A stretch of 20,461 nt of DNA from an uncultured Dialister sp. GTDB taxonomy: Bacteria > Bacillota > Negativicutes > Veillonellales > Dialisteraceae. Below, in pieces: positions 6,796 to 15,344 of the stretch. Numbering within the stretch: position 1 is the first letter of the stretch; each line of letters begins with the position of its first letter. Under the pieces are notes generated by a model. It did not search any database. It had not been told where the DNA came from and was given only the letters and a program-made list of their open reading frames with translations. Location: assembly GCA_900545785.1 (NCBI GenBank), contig URAA01000010.1, forward strand, positions 1 to 20,461. Direction: 5' to 3'. Both the position numbers and the translations under genes were made by a program.

Positions 6796-8116
6796 GGCGG
6801 TCCTCCGTTAGATCAATATTGCATTTTTCCGCCAATTCTTTAAAAGCATCTATATTTCTTTCTGTGGCACCTTGATTTTCTCTGACCACTGCCAAGGCGG
6901 CTTCTTCGATTTCTTTTCTCTTTGACGGGTTTTCCAAAAGTGATAGGAGGGTATCTTCAAACTCTTTTTCATCAGCATTCATAATGCACACGCCGCATCG
7001 GGAAAGCAATTCAAAGATCTCTCTGAAATTGAACATATACGGCCCTACAAGCACAGGTTTCCCGTGGGCTGCCGGTTCCAAAATATTATGTCCTCCGACT
7101 TTTACAAAACTTCCTCCCACAAAAACCACATCCGCCAAACTGTACAAACGTCCCAGTTCCCCGATGGTATCCAAAATAATCACCTGCGGATCTTTTTCAT
7201 TATCCTCCTCCGTTCCCATCTTGGATCGGCGCAGGACCGTATAACCGGTATGTTTCACAAGATAATTTACGGAAGCGGCTCTTGTAATTTCACGGACTGC
7301 CAGCAATAAACGGGCATCGGGATATTTATCGAGTACCTTCCCGAATACTCGCAAGACGATTTCTTCTTCTCCGCTGTGAGTACTTCCGGCCACAATAATC
7401 GGCCCTTTTCCTTCAAAGCGAAATTCCTTCCTTAAGTCCTCTTTTTCCTTTTTCGATACTTCTGCATAAATTTCATCATATTTCGTGTTTCCCGTAATCG
7501 TAACACGCTCCGGCAAGGCACCCATAGAAATAATATGCTCCGCATCTATACCGGACTGCATGCAAAATCTGAGAATCTGTAAAAGCATTCGGGATGTAAA
7601 TCTTTTTATCAATGAATATCTTTTCATGGATCGGTCACTGATGCGGCCGTTCATCATCATCACGGGGATTTTTTTACGCCATGCCAAGCGCAGGAAATTA
7701 GGCCAAAGTTCCGTTTCAATCAAAATAATGGCTTTAGGATTTACAATATTTACGATTCTTTCTGTAATAACAGGAAGATCAAAAGGAAAGAAAATATGTC
7801 CGTCCGCTTCCGGCATAATCTTCTGAGCCATTTTGTGGCCCGTTGCCGTGACAACGGAAACAACTACCATTTCCTTCGGATATCGTTTTTTTAAGGCTCT
7901 CACTATCGGGCTTGCCGCCACTACTTCTCCCACGGATGCCGCATGGATCCAAATGGCATTATGATAGGCAATTTGTTCCAATGTAGGTGTCGGCATGATT
8001 CCCGCACTCTGCTTCAAACGGTCATAAAATCCTTCTTCAAAGATAAGACGGTAGATGAGTACCGGAACCTGCAGAATCCAATAGGCCACAAGGCAAATAT
8101 TATAGAACCAATACAA
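6785..8116 (-). CDS. waaA: WaaA (KdtA), Kdo transferase
   Basis: WaaA moves Kdo from CMP-Kdo onto lipid IVA at the cytoplasmic membrane face. The 443-residue GT-B glycosyltransferase (GT30) starts with a hydrophobic anchor (about 4-27), then WIHAASVGEV, where E64 corresponds to the catalytic Glu of the SVGE motif. It then has ILIETELWPNF, MMNGRIS, VAGSTHSGEE, DTIGELGRLY, VFVGGSF and GGHNILEPAAHGKPVLVGP. The start is TTG: AAGGAG lies nine bases upstream and the preceding msbA stop ends one base before it. The number of Kdo residues added (one, two or more) cannot be read from the sequence. No Kdo kinase gene is adjacent. Confidence 0.95.
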   Translation of the reverse strand: MYWFYNICLVAYWILQVPVLIYRLIFEEGFYDRLKQSAGIMPTPTLEQIAYHNAIWIHAASVGEVVAASPIVRALKKRYPKEMVVVSVVTATGHKMAQKIMPEADGHIFFPFDLPVITERIVNIVNPKAIILIETELWPNFLRLAWRKKIPVMMMNGRISDRSMKRYSLIKRFTSRMLLQILRFCMQSGIDAEHIISMGALPERVTITGNTKYDEIYAEVSKKEKEDLRKEFRFEGKGPIIVAGSTHSGEEEIVLRVFGKVLDKYPDARLLLAVREITRAASVNYLVKHTGYTVLRRSKMGTEEDNEKDPQVIILDTIGELGRLYSLADVVFVGGSFVKVGGHNILEPAAHGKPVLVGPYMFNFREIFELLSRCGVCIMNADEKEFEDTLLSLLENPSKRKEIEEAALAVVRENQGATERNIDAFKELAEKCNIDLTEDRHES

Positions 8117-8117
8117 G

Positions 8118-9866
8118 TCACTTTTCTCCTTCCGGCTGTTTGATCGACATCATATATAACTCATGATATAATCCGCCCTTATCCATCAGTTCATCATGAG
8201 TTCCCGCTTCTTCAATATGTCCGTTATTCAATACTAAAATTTGATCTGCATTTTTAATGGTGGACAAACGATGAGCAATAACCAAAGAAGTACGCCCTAC
8301 CATCAATTCTTCCAATGCATCTTGTACCAGCTTTTCACTTTCCGTATCCAATGCGGAAGTAGCTTCATCAAGAATCAAAATGGCCGGATCTTTTAAAATG
8401 GCTCGGGCTATAGCAATACGCTGCCGCTGCCCGCCGGAAAGAACCAGACCCCGATCGCCCACCTTGGTTTCGATGCCATGGGGAAGTTCCCGTATAAATT
8501 TTTCGGCATGGGCCGCTTTTATGGCTTCCCATACTTCTTCATCGGTCGCATCCAGTCTCCCGTAAAGAATATTATCTTTGATTGTCGTATTAAAAAGAAG
8601 AGTATCTTGCGGTACAAGTCCGATATTTTCTCTAAGTGATCCTATGGTGGCATCCCGAATATCCATGCCGTCAATATATATAGCCCCGGCCGTTACATCA
8701 TAAAATCGGGGCAGCAAATTGGCCACTGTCGTTTTCCCGCTGCCGGAAGGACCTACCAATGCAATGGTTTGTCCCGGTTCCGCCACAAAGTCCAAATCAA
8801 TCAGCACCGGATTATCTTTTTCATATGAAAAGGCAACATGACTGACTTCCACTCGTCCTGCGGTAACTTTCATTTCTTTGGCGTCTTTTCTGTTTTGGAT
8901 TTCCGGTTTTTCATCCAATATAGCAAATACCCGATCTGCCGCGGCTAAAGATTTCTGTATATTTCCCACACTTTCGGCCACTCTTCTCGTGGGATTTGCC
9001 AAATTGATGGCATAGATCAAAAAGGCAATCAATTCACCGGTCGTCATAATTCCGTCAATAACGGAAATTCCTCCGTACCAAATGATGGCACAAACAGCAA
9101 TGGCCGCAAGAAATTCCACAAAAGGAGTCATCTGGCTCTGCTGGCGTATGGAACGTACCGTGGCACTGAAGCTGGATCTGTTGATCTTTCGGAAGCGCTG
9201 TTCTTCATATTCTCCGCGATTAAAACTCCGCACAATCCGAACGCCTTGAATGGTTTCTTGGAGCATGGACGTCACATCGGCAAGTCTTTCCTGTACATCT
9301 TTCCCGCTGGAATGGAGTTTACCTCCAAAAAATTTAATCACATAGGATACCAACGGTACGATAAAGAGGCATAGTGCGGTTAATTTCCACTGCAGATAAA
9401 CCATGGATGCGAAAGAGCCGATAAAAATGGCACTTTCTTGGACCAGTGAAATAAAATCCGTCACAATGGCGGTCTGTAATGCGGAAATATCATTCGTCAA
9501 ATTACTCATGATATCTCCGGTCCTGCGGCGATCATAATAGGATATGGACAGCTTTTGCAAATGATGGTATAAGACATTGCGAATATCCATAATGACCGCT
9601 TGTCCGATATATCCCATCAAGTATCTGTGACCGAATGTAGTCAGTGCCCGTATAAAGAAAGTCCCCAAAATAGCAGCGATGATAATATAGAGCTTATGGA
9701 GATCTTTGTTTTCCAATACCTGATCAATGACATCTTTTATGATCCAAGGAACCACCAAATTAGACAGGGAAACCAGAATCATAAAAAATACGGATACGAG
9801 CAATAATTTTTTGTAGGGCCATAAATAAGATAACAGGCGCTTATAGCTGTTGATTTTATTATTCAT
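8118..9866 (-). CDS. msbA: MsbA-type lipid A / lipid ABC exporter
   Basis: This 582-residue half-transporter has an N-terminal six-helix exporter domain (about 10-310) fused to a nucleotide-binding domain. Visible are Walker A GPSGSGKTT (372-380), Q-loop VPQD (Q420), signature LSGGQ (476-480), Walker B ILILDE (496-501) and the H-loop His in IAHRLST (H532). Length and layout equal E. coli MsbA, which flips lipid A-core across the inner membrane. Type IV ABC exporters are hard to assign by sequence alone; the position between lpxB and waaA makes lipid A the likely substrate. The ATG overlaps the end of lpxB by 8 bp, and a GGGAG ribosome-binding site sits inside lpxB. Confidence 0.93.
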   Translation of the reverse strand: MNNKINSYKRLLSYLWPYKKLLLVSVFFMILVSLSNLVVPWIIKDVIDQVLENKDLHKLYIIIAAILGTFFIRALTTFGHRYLMGYIGQAVIMDIRNVLYHHLQKLSISYYDRRRTGDIMSNLTNDISALQTAIVTDFISLVQESAIFIGSFASMVYLQWKLTALCLFIVPLVSYVIKFFGGKLHSSGKDVQERLADVTSMLQETIQGVRIVRSFNRGEYEEQRFRKINRSSFSATVRSIRQQSQMTPFVEFLAAIAVCAIIWYGGISVIDGIMTTGELIAFLIYAINLANPTRRVAESVGNIQKSLAAADRVFAILDEKPEIQNRKDAKEMKVTAGRVEVSHVAFSYEKDNPVLIDLDFVAEPGQTIALVGPSGSGKTTVANLLPRFYDVTAGAIYIDGMDIRDATIGSLRENIGLVPQDTLLFNTTIKDNILYGRLDATDEEVWEAIKAAHAEKFIRELPHGIETKVGDRGLVLSGGQRQRIAIARAILKDPAILILDEATSALDTESEKLVQDALEELMVGRTSLVIAHRLSTIKNADQILVLNNGHIEEAGTHDELMDKGGLYHELYMMSIKQPEGEK

Positions 9867-10998
9867 TCACTTCTCCCGCTGTCTTTAATATAAGTTTTGC
9901 CGTACGCCGGACGGCTCCCCCGTCACCGAGGACTTCCCGGACACTTTCCAGTTCATTTATAGTTTTCATTCTTTCATTTTCATCTTGAATCCAAGTATTG
10001 ATGATTTTTGCAATCTTTTCTGCCGTTACTGCATTTTGCAGCAATTCGGGAGTTACTTCTTTTTGTAATAATAAATTAGGCAGACCTGCATACTTTACCT
10101 TTACCAGATGTTTTGCCATAAACCATGTAAACGGTGCCAGTTTATACACCAAAACGGTGGGCAGTTTCATCAATGCCGTTTCCAAAGTAGCCGTGCCGGA
10201 AGAAGCTGCGCAGGCCGTACAAATCTGCATTAAATCATACTGCTTGTCTTCTGTAACCTTCACGGACAATTCAGGAGCTTTTGATAAGAAACTTTGCAGA
10301 AACTCATCAGAAATAGTGCCTGCCCGAGGCAAGAAAAACTGACAGTCCGACTTCTCGGAAAGCAATTTCCCCGCTTCAAGCATAGGAGGCAATAATTCGG
10401 ATATCTCGTTTTTACGGCTTCCCGGCATCAGAAGGATTCTCTTTTTATCCGGATCTCCCCCGAAATATTCCATGGCTTCATCAAAAGACATCGACGGTTT
10501 CACCGTATCTGCCAATGGATGCCCCACAAAAGTAACGGGTGCTCCCGCATTTTTATATGCTTCCGCTTCAAAAGGAAATATGGATGCTACCTGCTTCACA
10601 TCGCGAATGATATTTTTCACCCGCCCTTTATTCCACGCCCAGATCGTCGGTGCAATATAATATACTACCGGTATTCCCAATTCTTTTGCCACATGGGCCA
10701 TTTTCATATTAAACCCGGGATAGTCTATACAGACAAAAACATCCGGTTTTTCCTTTATCATTTCTTCTTTTAAAAAACGTCTCAGTTTGATAAAAAGAGA
10801 GAGATGTTTAACCACTTCAACAAATCCGATGATGCCGAGATTTTCTATGTCATATATAATACGCACTCCGGCATTGCGCATATTTTTTCCGCCCATGCCG
10901 AACAATTCGGCCTCCGGATTTTCTTTTTTGATTTCTGCCGCCACAAGAGCAGCATGCATATCGCCGGATGCTTCACCGGCAGACATCATAATTTTCAT
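9859..10998 (-). CDS. lpxB: LpxB, lipid A disaccharide synthase
   Basis: LpxB joins UDP-2,3-diacylglucosamine and lipid X into the beta-1',6 disaccharide-1-phosphate. The 379-residue GT19 protein opens with the family signature MKIMMSAGEASGDMHAA, followed by GMGGKNMRNAGV, VEVVKH, VCIDYPGFNMKMAH, YYIAPTIWAW, FPFEAEAY, FVGHPLAD, LLMPGSRKNEI and SSGTATLETALMKLPTVLVYK. Length matches the E. coli enzyme (382). The start ATG overlaps the TGA of lpxI by 4 bp with AGGA just upstream, so the enzyme that produces one of its two substrates is made directly before it. Membrane association is peripheral. Confidence 0.97.
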   Translation of the reverse strand: MKIMMSAGEASGDMHAALVAAEIKKENPEAELFGMGGKNMRNAGVRIIYDIENLGIIGFVEVVKHLSLFIKLRRFLKEEMIKEKPDVFVCIDYPGFNMKMAHVAKELGIPVVYYIAPTIWAWNKGRVKNIIRDVKQVASIFPFEAEAYKNAGAPVTFVGHPLADTVKPSMSFDEAMEYFGGDPDKKRILLMPGSRKNEISELLPPMLEAGKLLSEKSDCQFFLPRAGTISDEFLQSFLSKAPELSVKVTEDKQYDLMQICTACAASSGTATLETALMKLPTVLVYKLAPFTWFMAKHLVKVKYAGLPNLLLQKEVTPELLQNAVTAEKIAKIINTWIQDENERMKTINELESVREVLGDGGAVRRTAKLILKTAGEVNE

Positions 10999-11819
10999 AA
11001 TGAATCCTGTTCTACTGCCAATATAACGATTCTTTCCCGATTTGCCAAATCCAATACTTTTTGCTTCTCAATAAATAATGTTTTATAAGCCTCTATGGCA
11101 AGGACTTTGCAATTGCTCTCTATCATGGATTGCAAGGTCGTCAAACCGACGGCGGGAACATCAAAACGAACGTCCTGATCGGGCTTTGCCGTTTTTACTA
11201 CGACCGCGCCGAAGCGGGCTAAAAGTCCGCCTCTTTTTATGCAGGCATCGGTTCCTTCTATCGCTTCCACCGCCATGACCGCCTGATCTTTTACGACCAC
11301 CGTCTGTCCCAAATCCATGGCGCCAATCATTTTTGCCGCCTTGAATCCGAATTTTATATCCCGCAACTGATCCTCTGTGGGATGTTCTTTTGTAAAAATT
11401 TGCGGTCCCGGCATAAGCGGTTTTAGATATTTGGTTTGATCAAGGACGGAAATTCCTTCTTTTCGGAGTTCTTCTACGATCTCCAAAGTAATTGTATCAT
11501 CCTTGAAATTCTTTTTTCTCAGTTTATTTAATAATTTTATAGCCCGCAAATCAGGCATAACATGATCTTTATACAGCCACTCTTTTGTCACTTTCCCTAA
11601 GAGAGTAACTTCCTTTACCCCCTCTTTTATGAGAGTCTGCATGATTTTATTCAGCTTAAAAGCACTGATGTCATAATATACATCCGCTTTTTCTTTTAAT
11701 GCGGGTTCAATGCCGGGAATAACGGCAATACAAACCACTTCATAACCCTGTATATGAGCAGCCTCTATAAATTCAACGGGAAGTATCCCGATACCGGCAA
11801 GCAGTCCTACTTTTTTCAT
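10995..11819 (-). CDS. lpxI: LpxI, UDP-2,3-diacylglucosamine pyrophosphatase
   Basis: LpxI hydrolyses UDP-2,3-diacylglucosamine to lipid X and UMP; it replaces the unrelated LpxH in many lineages. The 274-residue protein has the DUF1009 layout: an N-terminal domain beginning KVGLLAGIGILPVEF, and a C-terminal domain with VVVKDQAVMAVEAIEGTD, GAVVVKTAKPDQD and RFDVPAVG. The acidic pair in the DxRxDxPxxG block (D216, D220) corresponds to the region holding the catalytic Asp of the Caulobacter enzyme. It is the first gene of the operon, with GGAGG seven to eight bases before the ATG and a promoter-like site just upstream. No lpxA gene precedes it, although lpxA-lpxI adjacency is common. Confidence 0.95.
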   Translation of the reverse strand: MKKVGLLAGIGILPVEFIEAAHIQGYEVVCIAVIPGIEPALKEKADVYYDISAFKLNKIMQTLIKEGVKEVTLLGKVTKEWLYKDHVMPDLRAIKLLNKLRKKNFKDDTITLEIVEELRKEGISVLDQTKYLKPLMPGPQIFTKEHPTEDQLRDIKFGFKAAKMIGAMDLGQTVVVKDQAVMAVEAIEGTDACIKRGGLLARFGAVVVKTAKPDQDVRFDVPAVGLTTLQSMIESNCKVLAIEAYKTLFIEKQKVLDLANRERIVILAVEQDSL

Positions 11820-11847
11820 TCTTCCTCCAAAACAATAATACTATTCT

Positions 11848-11856
11848 ATTTTACCA
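11848..11856 (-). promoter_or_regulatory. Probable promoter of the lpxI-lptB operon (extended -10)
   Basis: On the minus strand the sequence reads TGGTAAAAT, an extended -10 element (TGnTAAAAT), about 29 bases before the lpxI ATG. It would give a leader of roughly 20 bases that includes the GGAGG site. No convincing -35 box is present, which is usual for extended -10 promoters. It sits in a 218-bp AT-rich spacer shared with the divergent sstT promoter. Confidence 0.5.
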
Positions 11857-11973
11857 TATGAAGCCTTTTTATGGACTTGTTTATCCTTCTCTGCTCTTTA
11901 AAGTTTATAAATAAAGAAAATGTATAGGAGCACTGATTATTTTTGCCAATTAAGCATATTTAACCTTGTAATC

Positions 11974-12002
11974 TTGAATACTGTAAAGGCCCAATGTATA
12001 CT
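11974..12002 (+). promoter_or_regulatory. Probable sigma-A-type promoter of sstT
   Basis: TTGAAT (11974-11979) and TATACT (11997-12002) are separated by 17 bases, each close to the consensus. Transcription would start near 12009, giving a leader of about 30 bases with AAGGAGG seven bases before the TTG start. A second TATAAT at 12010-12015 lacks a matching -35 box. Confidence 0.6.
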
Positions 12003-12037
12003 TAAACAATATAATTACAATAAAAGGAGGAAATATC

Positions 12038-13291
12038 TTGTTTACCAAAATCAAAAACATCCTTTCAAGCGTAGCGCTCATCAAGCAGATAGCAGTGGGG
12101 TTGATCATCGGTATTCTTATCGCTGTTTTTCAGCCGTCACTCATTCCGGCGGTAAAGATTTTCGGAGATCTGTTTGTTAAGGCATTAAAAGGTGTGGCTC
12201 CCGTCCTCGTCTTTTTCCTTGTTATGAATGCCATGACACAAAAAAAGGAAGGCACCGATGCCAATATGAAGCCTGTCCTCATCCTTTATATCTTAGGTAC
12301 ATTTTTGGCTTCCCTTGTCGGTGTAACAATGTCTTTCCTTTTTCCTACGACATTACACTTGCAGGTGGCGGCAGATGCCGAACTGGCTCCTCCTTCCGGA
12401 ATTATCGAAGTGCTCCAGAATCTTATTCTTTCCGTCGTAGATAATCCGGTCAATGCTCTTCTCAATGCCAATTATATCGGCATTCTTACTTGGGCGGTCA
12501 TTATCGGCCTTGCTCTGAAAAGTTATGCAAGCGGTACGACCAAAAGTGCCCTTGATGATATTTCCCGTGCAATCACTCAAGTGGTCACATGGGTCATCCA
12601 TCTGGCTCCGCTCGGAATCATGGGCCTCGTTGCCGATTCTGTAGGCACTGCCGGAGTAGATGCTCTTTTAGGTTATGTAAGACTCTTAGGAGTTTTGATT
12701 TCTTCCTATTTATTGGTTGCTCTCGTAATGAATCCGCTCGTCGTATTTTTCAAGGTCGGTAAAAATCCTTATCCTCTTGTATGGACGACCATCCGCGAAA
12801 GCGGCGTTTATGCATTCTTTACCAGAAGTTCTGCAGCCAACATCCCCGTGAACCTCTCTCTTTGCAAACGACTCGGCCTCAATCCGGATACCTTTACCAT
12901 TTCCATTCCTTTAGGTGCTACCATTAATATGGCCGGCGCTTCCATTACCATTTCCGTGCTTGCTCTGGCAGCAGCCAATACCTTGGGAATCGTTGTCGAT
13001 CTTCCCACAGCACTCCTCCTGTGCCTGATTTCAACAATCGGTGCCTGCGGTGCTTCCGGTGTTGCCGGCGGGTCACTGCTGCTGATTCCCGTTGCCTGCG
13101 CTTCTTTCGGTATCGGTAATGATATTGCCATGCAGGTTGTCGGAGTCGGTTTCATTATCAGTGTTTTGGAAGATGCTTGCGAAACAGCCCTGAACAGTTC
13201 CAGCGATGTTCTTTTCACGGCCACTGCAGAATTTGCTGAACGCAGGAAAAACGGCACTCTCCGCGCAGAAGACATGGTACCTCATAATTAA
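12038..13291 (+). CDS. sstT: SstT, Na+/serine-threonine symporter
   Basis: This 417-residue member of the dicarboxylate/amino acid:cation symporter family imports serine and threonine with sodium. It resembles E. coli SstT closely over its length. Visible blocks include FVKALKGVAPVLVFFLVM, LYILGTFLASLVGV, the unusually conserved ESGVYAFFTRSSAANIPVN, SIPLGATINMAG, CGASGVAGGSLLLIPVACASFGI, NDIAMQVVGVGFI and DACETALNSSSDVLFTA. It should have about eight membrane helices plus two re-entrant hairpins. The start is TTG, supported by AAGGAGG at a 7-base spacing. The gene stands alone between two minus-strand operons, with its own promoter and terminator. It has no obvious functional link to the LPS genes. 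Confidence 0.95.
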   Translation: MFTKIKNILSSVALIKQIAVGLIIGILIAVFQPSLIPAVKIFGDLFVKALKGVAPVLVFFLVMNAMTQKKEGTDANMKPVLILYILGTFLASLVGVTMSFLFPTTLHLQVAADAELAPPSGIIEVLQNLILSVVDNPVNALLNANYIGILTWAVIIGLALKSYASGTTKSALDDISRAITQVVTWVIHLAPLGIMGLVADSVGTAGVDALLGYVRLLGVLISSYLLVALVMNPLVVFFKVGKNPYPLVWTTIRESGVYAFFTRSSAANIPVNLSLCKRLGLNPDTFTISIPLGATINMAGASITISVLALAAANTLGIVVDLPTALLLCLISTIGACGASGVAGGSLLLIPVACASFGIGNDIAMQVVGVGFIISVLEDACETALNSSSDVLFTATAEFAERRKNGTLRAEDMVPHN

Positions 13292-13305
13292 ATAGTTCAG
13301 ATCAT

Positions 13306-13343
13306 AAAAACCATTGAGATAAGAAATTCTCAATGGTTTTTTT
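13306..13343. terminator. Intrinsic terminator, likely bidirectional (sstT / recO)
   Basis: An 11-bp perfect stem (AAACCATTGAG / CTCAATGGTTT, extendable to 13 bp by A-T pairs) with a 10-base loop is followed by seven T on the plus strand, 14 bases after the sstT stop. On the minus strand five T follow the same stem, and it lies just after recO. It therefore suits both converging transcripts. Confidence 0.9.
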
Positions 13344-13351
13344 ATTACCCC

Positions 13352-14005
13352 TTATTGTAAAAAGGCGCCTTTTGTTTTTAATTCTACATCGCAATAACGG
13401 GTAATGAATGTGTCGATATATCGTGCAATTTCTTTAAATGTTTTTACTTTTATTGCTTCATCAAACCCGGATTTCCAATCATGAACGGAAAAATCATGCA
13501 GGAGCTTCTTTGCCGCCTCGGAGATCTCTGCCATTTTTACCGTTTCCGCTGCCGCCGGATCAAATCCCGCTTCTGCCAAAAGTTTGATACTTACAATCAG
13601 AGCCGTCACCGTTTTGTTTCTTTCTTTTGCCTCGCTGCTTCCCCTGTTTAAAATCTGATAAGCTCCAAAATCTCCTTGTTCTTCGGGAAACAATTCTTCC
13701 GTCAATTCGATGACATAATACCAGCATTGCATTTCTTCATAAGAAAGTGACAGGATATTGAAAAAGCTTCTGCCTTCATATTGAACCGCCACTCGGTATT
13801 CTCCCGTTTTCATCACCGTCAGATTGAGAAAAGTGAGAGGAAGCATGCCTCCCGAACCGCACTTCAGTATGACATTTTTAGGTATATAAACGGAAATGCG
13901 CCCCTTATCTGCGGTGAAAATATCTGCAAGCTTTCCTTTTTCTCCACTCTTACGGATTCTGAGAAGAATCCCTTCATGATTTTCAGTCGGACTGTTCATT
14001 CTCAT
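13352..14005 (-). CDS. recO: RecO-like DNA repair protein
   Basis: RecO works with RecF and RecR to load RecA on SSB-coated single-stranded DNA and to anneal strands. The 217-residue product has the N-terminal OB-fold pattern of the family (EGILLRIRKSGEKGKLADIFTADKG, then RISVYIPKN) and a helical remainder. It is shorter than typical RecO (about 240-260 residues). It has only isolated cysteines and no CxxC pair, so the usual zinc site is absent. Conservation is weak, and the call leans on the OB-fold and on its position downstream of era, the usual Firmicute order. The start overlaps the preceding CBS-protein gene; an ATG at 14005 or one at 13999 (better spaced from AGGCGG) may be used. Confidence 0.82.
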   Translation of the reverse strand: MRMNSPTENHEGILLRIRKSGEKGKLADIFTADKGRISVYIPKNVILKCGSGGMLPLTFLNLTVMKTGEYRVAVQYEGRSFFNILSLSYEEMQCWYYVIELTEELFPEEQGDFGAYQILNRGSSEAKERNKTVTALIVSIKLLAEAGFDPAAAETVKMAEISEAAKKLLHDFSVHDWKSGFDEAIKVKTFKEIARYIDTFITRYCDVELKTKGAFLQ

Positions 14006-15344
14006 CCGCCTTTTTTTCGGGCAACCGTTCCGCTCTTACCCGGACTACCCGAAATCCGTCCATACGGAGCACGGTAAAAGTCCACTCGCCGAAACGGATA
14101 CGATCTCCCACCTTGGGAATTCTTTCTAAATGAGAAAATACAAAACCTCCGATGGTATTATTTCTTTCCTCTTCTTCCATATCGATATTCAATTTTTCAA
14201 AGACATCATCAAGGATGACCGTCCCGTCAAATTCATACAGAGAATCATTGATTTCAAGGATTTCCATGGGCGTGGCGCTTTCATTTTGCGGAAGAGCACC
14301 TACCAATTCTTCCATCAGGTCTTCCAATGTGACAAGTCCCGCCGTACTTCCATATTCATCCACCACCACCGCCAGATAAATTCTGCGGTTTTTCATAAGT
14401 TTCAATAAAGCGGCTGCCGGCATCACTTCCGGCACGGTAAGAATCTCCCTCATAATCCGCTTAATATTATATTCACCGCGCAAAAGACTTTCCAAAAAAT
14501 CTTTCACATGAATGAAACCGAGCATATTGTCCTTATCTTCCATGCAGACGGGATAACAGGTATGATGGGCTTTTGAGATAATACGCCGCATGGTGTCCAT
14601 ATCATCATTAAAATCAAGAACCACCATTTTATTACGGGGAATCATGACATCCCTTACATCCAAATCAAAGAAGTCAAAGGAGTTTTTGATCAATGTATTT
14701 TCGAGGGCATTTAACCGGCCGCTCCGATGACTTTCTTCTACGATGCAACGGATTTCATCTTCCGTGTAGGTGAAGTTGACCTCATCACGAAAGGGCAGCC
14801 CCTTCATGTCCAATATTTTCTGTATGCTGTAGAGACCGAGTTTTATAAAAGGCGTAAAGCATTTATTCAATATCTTTGAAAACCAGATATGCGATGACAG
14901 CATGGGGAGCGGTCTCACAAGCGAAATCGAGGCAGGCAATAAGACCGTAAATATCCAGAATAATAAAACGGCAATCACGCAAAAAATCAGAGCAACCCCA
15001 TGGGCAACGCCCTCGGAAACATTAAATCCGTAATCTGCCGGTAAAGCCAGCCCTGCTGTCACCATACGATAGAGAGACCAAGCGAAAATACCGGAGAATA
15101 CAATATATCCCAATTGTGTTCCTGCAATGACTTCCGATGTTTTTTTGTAATAAGGCGCTACTTTTTTTACCAATTCCGAATTCATTTCATCGTTATTTTC
15201 AATATAATTCTTCCTCATCCGGGCAAAGGAAAAATTAATAACCGTACACATATAATTGAAAAAAGCAGCTGCCAATGCAATAACCGCCCAAATGACCGTC
15301 CATTCTAAATGGATACTGATAAGACATTCCTCCCTTTGAATCAA
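13983..15344 (-). CDS. CNNM/CorC-type membrane protein with CBS pair (hemolysin-like family)
   Basis: This 453-residue protein has three parts: an N-terminal DUF21/CNNM membrane domain with hydrophobic segments at about 13-40, 77-100 and 112-143; a tandem CBS module (about 230-350) with RDVMIPRNKM, YPVCMEDKDNMLGFIHVKDF and the signature VVDEYGSTAGLVTLEDLMEELVG; and a C-terminal CorC/HlyC transporter-associated domain (about 365-440). Members are linked to Mg2+ (or Co2+) efflux; the old name hemolysin is probably misleading. The start is uncertain: the TTG at 15344 has no ribosome-binding site, while AGGGAGGA lies inside the frame at 15328-15335 and points to an ATC near 15320. The gene lies between era and recO. 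Confidence 0.88.
   Translation of the reverse strand: MIQREECLISIHLEWTVIWAVIALAAAFFNYMCTVINFSFARMRKNYIENNDEMNSELVKKVAPYYKKTSEVIAGTQLGYIVFSGIFAWSLYRMVTAGLALPADYGFNVSEGVAHGVALIFCVIAVLLFWIFTVLLPASISLVRPLPMLSSHIWFSKILNKCFTPFIKLGLYSIQKILDMKGLPFRDEVNFTYTEDEIRCIVEESHRSGRLNALENTLIKNSFDFFDLDVRDVMIPRNKMVVLDFNDDMDTMRRIISKAHHTCYPVCMEDKDNMLGFIHVKDFLESLLRGEYNIKRIMREILTVPEVMPAAALLKLMKNRRIYLAVVVDEYGSTAGLVTLEDLMEELVGALPQNESATPMEILEINDSLYEFDGTVILDDVFEKLNIDMEEEERNNTIGGFVFSHLERIPKVGDRIRFGEWTFTVLRMDGFRVVRVRAERLPEKKADENEQSD

Noticed and set aside
8118..9866. MsbA homologue as a drug or bacteriocin exporter
   Set aside because: The family cannot exclude it by motif alone, but the gene is embedded with overlaps between lpxB and waaA, so lipid A export is far more likely.
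11820..12037. Riboswitch or small RNA in the lpxI-sstT spacer
   Set aside because: The spacer is AT-rich with promoter-like boxes only. The predicted leaders are about 20-30 bases, too short for a riboswitch, and I see no terminator hairpin.
12808..13275. Minus-strand open frame opposite sstT (155 codons)
   Set aside because: It is antisense to the highly conserved core of SstT, low in complexity (rich in Ala, Pro, Ser, Arg) and without family motifs.
12038..13291. sstT as a glutamate/aspartate symporter (GltP/GltT)
   Set aside because: The ESGVYAFFTRSSAANIPVN block and overall close match are specific to the SstT branch of the family.
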